64,000 bases of DNA from Ensifer adhaerens (GTDB lineage Bacteria > Pseudomonadota > Alphaproteobacteria > Rhizobiales > Rhizobiaceae), in NCBI RefSeq assembly GCF_002007205.1, contig NZ_LAZS01000008.1:248001-312000 (forward strand), read 5' to 3'. A program made the translations under genes and the position numbers. Positions 59,035-64,000 of this stretch are shown here, one piece after another; the stretch's first letter is position 1; every line of letters begins with the position of its first letter. The notes beneath the pieces are model-generated. The model saw nothing but the letters and a program-made list of their open reading frames with translations. It made no database searches and was not told where the DNA came from.

Positions 59035-60369
59035 CTATGCCGTCGCCAGTTGCGCGACTTCGACGCGGCGGGCATTGCTGATCGCGAAGATGAGCATGGC
59101 GACCGCCGAAATCGCCGCCGGAATGGCGAAGATCGCGAAGTTCTGCTGCAGCGGAAACTCCTGGGCCAGCAGCACGCCGCCGAGCGTCGGCCCGACGATC
59201 GCGCCGATGCGGCCGACACCCGAGGCCCATCCCAAACCGGTGGAACGGACGGAGAGGTTATAGAGCTGCGCGACGCTGGCATAGAGCAGGATCTGGGTGC
59301 CGATCGTGGTGGCGCCGGCAACGAACACCATCAGGAACAGAAGGGCCGGCGGCAGGCTGAAACCGATCAGCGCGATCGAGAACGCGGCGGCAACGAAGAA
59401 GCCGACCACCACTTTCGGCAGCCCGAAGCGGTCGCCGAGCCAGCCGCCGGCAATGGCACCGACCATGCCGCCGAAATTCAGCGAGAACAGGCTGAGCAGG
59501 CTCGCCTTCTCTGCATAGCCGGCCTCCTGCAGCACCTTCGGCAGCCAGGACGACAGGAGATAGACGAGCAGCAGGCAGCAGAAGAACGCGACCCAGAGCA
59601 TGAGGGTGCGTAGCGTGCGCTGGTGGCGGAAAAGTTCCATGACCGATGCCGAGGCACCCTTCGTTTCGGAGAAGACCAGCCGATCCGATGCGCCAAGTTT
59701 CGCGCTGCGATCGATCTTCGCGTAGATGCGTTTGGCCTCCTCCTGCTTGCCCTGACGGATGAGGAAGCCGAGCGATTCCGGCAGTTTCCAGAGAATGACC
59801 GGCAGCAGAAGCAGCGGCACAGCGGCAATGAAGAACATCGGCTTCCAGCCATAGGACGGAATGAGACCGATGCCGAGGCCGGCTGCGACCATGCCGCCGA
59901 CCGAGTAGCCGGAGAACATCAGCGCCACCAGGGTGCCGCGCAGGCGCTTCGGCGCATACTCGTTCATCAAGGCCACCGCATTCGGCATCAGCCCGCCGCA
60001 GCCGAGACCGGCGAAGAACCGGAAGATCTTGAACTGTTCCGGCGAGTTGGCAAGGCCGGTCAGAAGCGTCGAGACGGTAAACAGCAGGAAGCTGATGGCG
60101 ATGCCCTTCTTGCGGCCGATCCGGTCGGCGAGCGGGCCGAAGATCAGCGCCCCGAACATCATGCCGAACAGCGCCCAGGCCTGCAGCGCGCCCGCCTGCG
60201 GTTTGCTCAGGCCCCATTCCGCGATCAGCGTCGGCAGCACGGTGCCGGCGACGAAGACGTCGTAGCCGTCGACGATCAACAGCAGCGCCGAGAGCGCCAC
60301 CACCATCCATTGGAAGCCACCAAGGGGGCTCCCGTCTATCGCCTCATTTACATCGATCGTGCGCATCAT
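59035..60369 (-). CDS. benK: Benzoate/aromatic acid MFS transporter (AAHS family)
   Basis: A 444-residue permease of the aromatic acid:H+ symporter family, about 12 helices. Key marks: LLLIVDGYDVFVAGTVLPTL with the conserved DGxD motif of helix 1, the GPLADRIGRKKG loop motif, and ELFRHQRTLRTLMLW before helix 7. Its place between benD and pcaD points to benzoate as substrate. It is the fifth gene of the leftward ben operon. Confidence 0.88.
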   Translation of the reverse strand: MMRTIDVNEAIDGSPLGGFQWMVVALSALLLIVDGYDVFVAGTVLPTLIAEWGLSKPQAGALQAWALFGMMFGALIFGPLADRIGRKKGIAISFLLFTVSTLLTGLANSPEQFKIFRFFAGLGCGGLMPNAVALMNEYAPKRLRGTLVALMFSGYSVGGMVAAGLGIGLIPSYGWKPMFFIAAVPLLLLPVILWKLPESLGFLIRQGKQEEAKRIYAKIDRSAKLGASDRLVFSETKGASASVMELFRHQRTLRTLMLWVAFFCCLLLVYLLSSWLPKVLQEAGYAEKASLLSLFSLNFGGMVGAIAGGWLGDRFGLPKVVVGFFVAAAFSIALIGFSLPPALLFLMVFVAGATTIGTQILLYASVAQLYNLSVRSTGLGWASGVGRIGAIVGPTLGGVLLAQEFPLQQNFAIFAIPAAISAVAMLIFAISNARRVEVAQLATA

Positions 60370-60405
60370 CTCCTCCCCAGGTTTTCGCGCGTTGAAATAT
60401 GACCG

Positions 60406-61194
60406 TCAGCCGAGATCGCCGCCGGCGACCGGCAGCACGCTGCCGGTGATATAGGAGGCCTCGTCGGAGGCCAGGAACAGGATCGGAGCCGTCTGCTCCT
60501 CGATGCTGCCGTAGCGTTTCATGAAGCTCGATTGCTTCACTTGGGCGACGACGTCGCCCATCCAGGCCCGCTCGGCCTCATTGTCGCCTTCGGCATTGCG
60601 CGGGATGCGGCGCGGCGGCGCCTCCGTTCCGCCCGGCGCTGTCGCCACCACGCGGATGTTGCGGTCGGCAAGCTCCATCGCCAGCGACTGGGTGATGGCG
60701 TTGACGCCGCCCTTGGCCGCGGAATAGGGCACGCGATGAACGCCGCGCGTCGCGTTCGAAGAGACGTTGACGATGGTGCCGCCGCCGCGAGCAAAGAGAT
60801 GCGGCAGAACGGCATGGCAGCAATAGAGCGTCGGCATCAGCGACCGGCGGATTTCCGCATCGATCTGAGCCGGCTCGAATTCGGCGTAGGGACGCATGCG
60901 GATCGCGCCGCCGACATTGTTGATCAGGATGTCGATGCCGCCGATTTTTTCCGCGGCAAAGCGCATGGCATTGGTCGCACCTTCGGGCGTTTCGAGATCG
61001 GCCACGAAGGCGGCCGCCCGCTCGCTGCCGGCCTCCGCCGCCACCTCGGACACGAAATCGGCGCGGTCGACGAAGAGGACCTTGCCGCCCTCGGCCGTCG
61101 CGCGCAGCGCCACGGCGCGGCCGATCCCTTGCGCAGCACCGGTGACCACGATTGCCTTGCCGGCAAAGCGTCCGTCGAAGCGAGCGGAGGTCAT
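60406..61194 (-). CDS. benD: Benzoate cis-diol dehydrogenase (SDR)
   Basis: A 262-residue short-chain dehydrogenase that oxidises the cis-diol made by benzoate 1,2-dioxygenase to catechol with release of CO2. Cofactor motif VTGAAQGIGRAVALRA, NNVGG, catalytic serine in VNVSSNATRGVHRVPYSAAKGG (tyrosine and lysine in YSAAK). It overlaps benC by 4 bases. Its position fixes the assignment among many SDRs. Confidence 0.92.
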   Translation of the reverse strand: MTSARFDGRFAGKAIVVTGAAQGIGRAVALRATAEGGKVLFVDRADFVSEVAAEAGSERAAAFVADLETPEGATNAMRFAAEKIGGIDILINNVGGAIRMRPYAEFEPAQIDAEIRRSLMPTLYCCHAVLPHLFARGGGTIVNVSSNATRGVHRVPYSAAKGGVNAITQSLAMELADRNIRVVATAPGGTEAPPRRIPRNAEGDNEAERAWMGDVVAQVKQSSFMKRYGSIEEQTAPILFLASDEASYITGSVLPVAGGDLG

Positions 61195-62219
61195 GCTGCC
61201 TCCTTCGCCACCGCGTTCGGCGTGAACTTCTCGTAGTGGAAGCTGTGGGGTTGCACACCGGTGTCGTCGAAATGCTTGCGCACCGCGTCTACCATCGGCG
61301 GCGGGCCGCAGAGATAGACATCGACATCGCCGCCGTTCAGCACGTCCTTGGGCATATGCTGGGTCACCCAGCCCTTGCGCACATGGCTGGACGCCGCGTC
61401 CGCCACGACGGTCCCATGGGTGAAGTTGGCAAGGCGCTTGGCGTAAGCCTCGATCTCGTCGACGAGCACCAGGTCGAGATCGCGGGTGACGCCGTAAATC
61501 AGATGCACCTTCTGCTCCGGGTTGGTGCGGGCCAGCACCTCAAGCATCGACAGGAAGGGCGCAAGGCCGGTGCCGCCGGCGAGAAGAAGCAGCGGCCGCC
61601 GGACTTCGCGCAGATAGAAGCTGCCGAGCGGACCGGTGAGTTCGAGTTTCGCGCCGACTTCGGCGCGCTCCAGCCAGGTGCTCATCACCCCACCGGGGAT
61701 CTTCTTGATCAGGAACCCGATGCGCGCTTCGCCCGGAGCCGAGGAGAAGGAATAGGAGCGGCTCTGGCCGCTGCCGGGCACATCGATATTGACGTATTGA
61801 CCGGGCAGAAAGGCCGGTGTCGAAGCATCTTCGACATCCAGTTCGAGAACGATCGCGGCATCGTTGTGCGGGGCGACGTGTGCCACGGTCGCGGTAAACT
61901 TCTGCTGGCCGGTCTTGCAGGCGGCAGATGTCGTCGGCACCGCGATGACGCAATCGCTCGACGGTTTCATCTGGCAGGTCAGAACCAGGCCGCTTTCAGC
62001 CTCGTCCGATGTGAGCGCATCGTCGATGAAGTCGTCGCCGAGCTCGTAGGCACCGCTTTCGGCGCGGCACTTGCAGGTGCCGCACACACCGTCGGAACAA
62101 TCCATCGGCAGGTTGATCTTGTTGCGGAAGGCGGCGTCGAGCACCTTCTCGTCGTCCCGGCATTCGACGAAACGGGTAACCCCGTCCTCGAAATTCAAAG
62201 CGATCCTGTAGCTGGCCAT
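61191..62219 (-). CDS. benC: Benzoate 1,2-dioxygenase reductase component
   Basis: A 342-residue electron-transfer protein. The N-terminal plant-type [2Fe-2S] ferredoxin domain has cysteines in CSDGVCGTCKCRAESG and near residue 80. The FAD domain has SRSYSFSSAPGE, and the NAD domain GGTGLAPFLSMLEVL. It passes electrons from NADH to BenAB. It overlaps benD and lies 39 bp after benB. Confidence 0.93.
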   Translation of the reverse strand: MASYRIALNFEDGVTRFVECRDDEKVLDAAFRNKINLPMDCSDGVCGTCKCRAESGAYELGDDFIDDALTSDEAESGLVLTCQMKPSSDCVIAVPTTSAACKTGQQKFTATVAHVAPHNDAAIVLELDVEDASTPAFLPGQYVNIDVPGSGQSRSYSFSSAPGEARIGFLIKKIPGGVMSTWLERAEVGAKLELTGPLGSFYLREVRRPLLLLAGGTGLAPFLSMLEVLARTNPEQKVHLIYGVTRDLDLVLVDEIEAYAKRLANFTHGTVVADAASSHVRKGWVTQHMPKDVLNGGDVDVYLCGPPPMVDAVRKHFDDTGVQPHSFHYEKFTPNAVAKEAA

Positions 62220-62258
62220 GGTTGCTCCTCCCAGTCCTGTCTTGTCAGGCGATGGTCA

Positions 62259-62747
62259 TCAGATGTGGTAGACGTCGATGACCTGGCGGATGTAGTCGTT
62301 CTTCAGCACGATCTTCTTTTGCGAAATCGTGAGCCCGTCGCCGCTCTTGCGCAGCGTGACGAACATGGTCCCGAAGAAGTGGTCGGTGACCTTGTAGCGG
62401 TGGTTGAGCGTGTGGAAGTTGTAGCGGAAGTCCACTTCCTCACCGCGATCGGCGACAAGCTCGACATTGGTGATGTTGTGGCTGGTGCGCGGCTCCGGTG
62501 TGGAGGCGCCCGAGCGCTCGGTCTTGATGCGGAAGACGCGATCCTCCAGGCCATCGCGGCTCGGATAAAAGATCAGCGAGATCTGCGACTGCGGGTCTTC
62601 AGTCAGTTGGTCGTCGTCGTCCCAGGCCGGCATCCAGTAGCTGACATCGGGCGCATAACAGGTCAGCCATTCGTCCCATTGGCGATCGTCGAGCAGGCGC
62701 GCTTCGCGGTAGAGGAAGGCGCAGGCGGTTTCGTAGGAGATCGTCAT
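62259..62747 (-). CDS. benB: Benzoate 1,2-dioxygenase small (beta) subunit
   Basis: A 162-residue beta subunit with the SnoaL-like cone fold. Marks: [56 protein letters not shown] and [19 protein letters not shown] at the end. The start overlaps the benA stop (ATGA), so the two subunits are co-translated. Confidence 0.93.
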   Translation of the reverse strand: MTISYETACAFLYREARLLDDRQWDEWLTCYAPDVSYWMPAWDDDDQLTEDPQSQISLIFYPSRDGLEDRVFRIKTERSGASTPEPRTSHNITNVELVADRGEEVDFRYNFHTLNHRYKVTDHFFGTMFVTLRKSGDGLTISQKKIVLKNDYIRQVIDVYHI

Positions 62748-64000
62748 GCGACCGCTCCTTGTCTCTCGGAGGCAAGTGCTGCGCGCATCACCTTCGCCCA
62801 GTATTCGTGCTGGCGGACGAAGAGGCCTTCGTCTTCGCTGCGCTCGCCCGAAAGCAGCGGCGCGATGCCCATGCGCCTGGCGTTATCATCAGGACCGTCG
62901 ATCCAGAGCGGCGCACCGCGCGACAGGTCGTTCCAGAGCGCAGTGATGCCGGCATAGCCCTGCTGGCAGGCGCGGAACTCCTCGAGGTCGTCGGCCGTAC
63001 CCATGCCGGAGACGTTGAAGAAATCCTCGTATTGGCGGAGGCGCAGCGTGCGATCGGCCGCACTTTCGCCCTTCGGCGCAAAGCAGAAGATGCTGATCTC
63101 GGTCTTGTCGACGCTGATGGGACGGGTAACGCGGATCTGCGTGCTGAACTGGTCCATCAGGAACACGTTGGGATAGAGGCAGAGATTGCGGGTCTGGTTG
63201 ACGATGAAATCCGCCTGCACCTCGCCGACGCGCGACTTGATCTCCTCGCGGTGGCTGAAGATCGGCCGGACCTCCGGGTTCATGGTGTTGGTCCAGAGCA
63301 GGATGTGGCCGTTGTCGAAACCGTAGACACCGGCGATCGAACGGCTCCAACTGCTGGCATCAACCGCCTTGGTGCCCTCCTCGTGGCGCCGGCCCATGGT
63401 GGCGGCATAGTTCCAGTGAACGGAGCTGACGTGATAACCGTCGCAGCCGTTCTCCATCTGCAGCTTCCAGTTCCCGTCGTAGATGTAGGAGGAATTGCCG
63501 CGCAGCACTTCGAGACCATCGGGGGCCTGGTCGACGATCTGGTCGATGATGACCTTGGTTTCGCCGAGATAGTCTTCGAGCGAAGCGACATCAGGATTGA
63601 GGCTGCCGAAGAGGAAGCCGCGATAGTTCTCGAAACGGGCGACGCGCTTCAGGTCGTGCGAACCATCCTTGGCAAACTGCGGCGGATACTGCGTCGTCTT
63701 CTCGTCCTTCACCTTCAACAGCTTGCCGGTGTTGGAGAAGGTCCAGCCGTGGAAGGGACAGGTGAAGCTGCCCTTGTTGCCATGCTTGCGCCGGCAAAGC
63801 ATGGCGCCGCGGTGAGCACAGGCATTGATGACGGCGTGCAGTTCGCCCGATTTGTCTCGCGTGACGACGACGGGCTGGCGGCCGATATAGGTGGTGTAAT
63901 AGTCGTTGTTCTCGGGGATCTGGCTCTCATGGGCGAGATAGACCCAGTTGCTCTCGAAGATATGTTTCATCTCCAGCTCGAAGAGGTCTTCGTTGGTGAA
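62744..64000 (-). CDS. benA: Benzoate 1,2-dioxygenase large (alpha) subunit, 5' end missing
   Basis: The visible 418 residues include the Rieske motif [20 protein letters not shown] with the following CPFHGW (CxH-X17-CxxH) and the mononuclear iron region [15 protein letters not shown]. The open frame continues through the right edge (EDLFELE precedes [11 protein letters not shown]), so the ATG at 63970 is internal and the true start is beyond the window. First gene of the ben operon seen here; a BenM/BenR-type regulator is not visible. Confidence 0.94.
   Translation of the reverse strand, partial: FTNEDLFELEMKHIFESNWVYLAHESQIPENNDYYTTYIGRQPVVVTRDKSGELHAVINACAHRGAMLCRRKHGNKGSFTCPFHGWTFSNTGKLLKVKDEKTTQYPPQFAKDGSHDLKRVARFENYRGFLFGSLNPDVASLEDYLGETKVIIDQIVDQAPDGLEVLRGNSSYIYDGNWKLQMENGCDGYHVSSVHWNYAATMGRRHEEGTKAVDASSWSRSIAGVYGFDNGHILLWTNTMNPEVRPIFSHREEIKSRVGEVQADFIVNQTRNLCLYPNVFLMDQFSTQIRVTRPISVDKTEISIFCFAPKGESAADRTLRLRQYEDFFNVSGMGTADDLEEFRACQQGYAGITALWNDLSRGAPLWIDGPDDNARRMGIAPLLSGERSEDEGLFVRQHEYWAKVMRAALASERQGAVA

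Overview
The window looks like Rhizobiaceae DNA, most like Sinorhizobium/Ensifer. It is GC-rich and tightly packed. It carries a complete hydroxyproline (hyp) cluster of the type known from S. meliloti, a minCDE operon beside accessory catabolic genes, and alphaproteobacterial regulatory motifs: EcfG-type GGAAC-N16-CGTT promoters, a CtrA TTAA-N7-TTAA box and a GAAC-N7-GAAC SOS box. In S. meliloti both hyp and minCDE sit on the pSymB chromid, so a chromid origin is likely; this is inference. I saw no rRNA, tRNA, CRISPR array, insertion sequence or phage gene.

Layout. (1) 0-5 kb: a leftward glycoside uptake set (family 5 binding protein, start of an OppB/DppB-type permease, GH4 glycosidase) with a divergent AraC regulator. 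(2) 5-6.7 kb: an EVE-domain protein, a GNAT-like protein and a 48-residue DUF1127 protein. (3) 6.9-18.6 kb: the hyp cluster, hypR, hypD, hypS (leftward), hypH, hypMNPQ, hypO, hypRE and a single-chain aconitase X. Together they import trans-4-hydroxy-L-proline or D-proline and lead to alpha-ketoglutarate or L-proline. Matching palindromes lie at all four promoter regions. (4) 18.7-30.7 kb: a LacI-regulated pectin or rhamnogalacturonan cluster (GH105, KduI, an 828-residue protein of unknown function, an ABC importer, KduD, an esterase-like hydrolase). (5) 30.9-35.8 kb: the stress operon prkA-yeaH-ycgB behind an EcfG-type promoter.

(6) 36-46.4 kb: an ArsR/SRPBCC pair; an AmpR-like regulator divergent from a class A PBP and an FtsI-like class B PBP, with no ampC; then a TetR regulator divergent from an HlyD/LolE/LolD-like export set with a clear operator. 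(7) 46.4-48.4 kb: small genes, including a DUF1236 protein behind a second EcfG-type promoter and a 67-residue protein behind an SOS box. (8) 48.6-50.7 kb: minCDE with a CtrA box and a strong terminator. (9) 50.7-53 kb: two divergent citrate synthase paralogues, one with an N-terminal helix-turn-helix, separated by 69 bp that hold a perfect 12-bp palindrome. (10) 53-58 kb: envelope genes (secreted protein, DegP-like protease, membrane-anchored AraC regulator, secreted hydrolase, cupin). (11) 58-64 kb: a leftward benzoate operon benABCD-benK-pcaD; benA runs off the right edge.

Most genes here belong to known families. The best candidates for undescribed biology are the 828-residue protein, the HTH-citrate synthase pair, the AmpR-linked PBP pair, and the small SOS-box gene.
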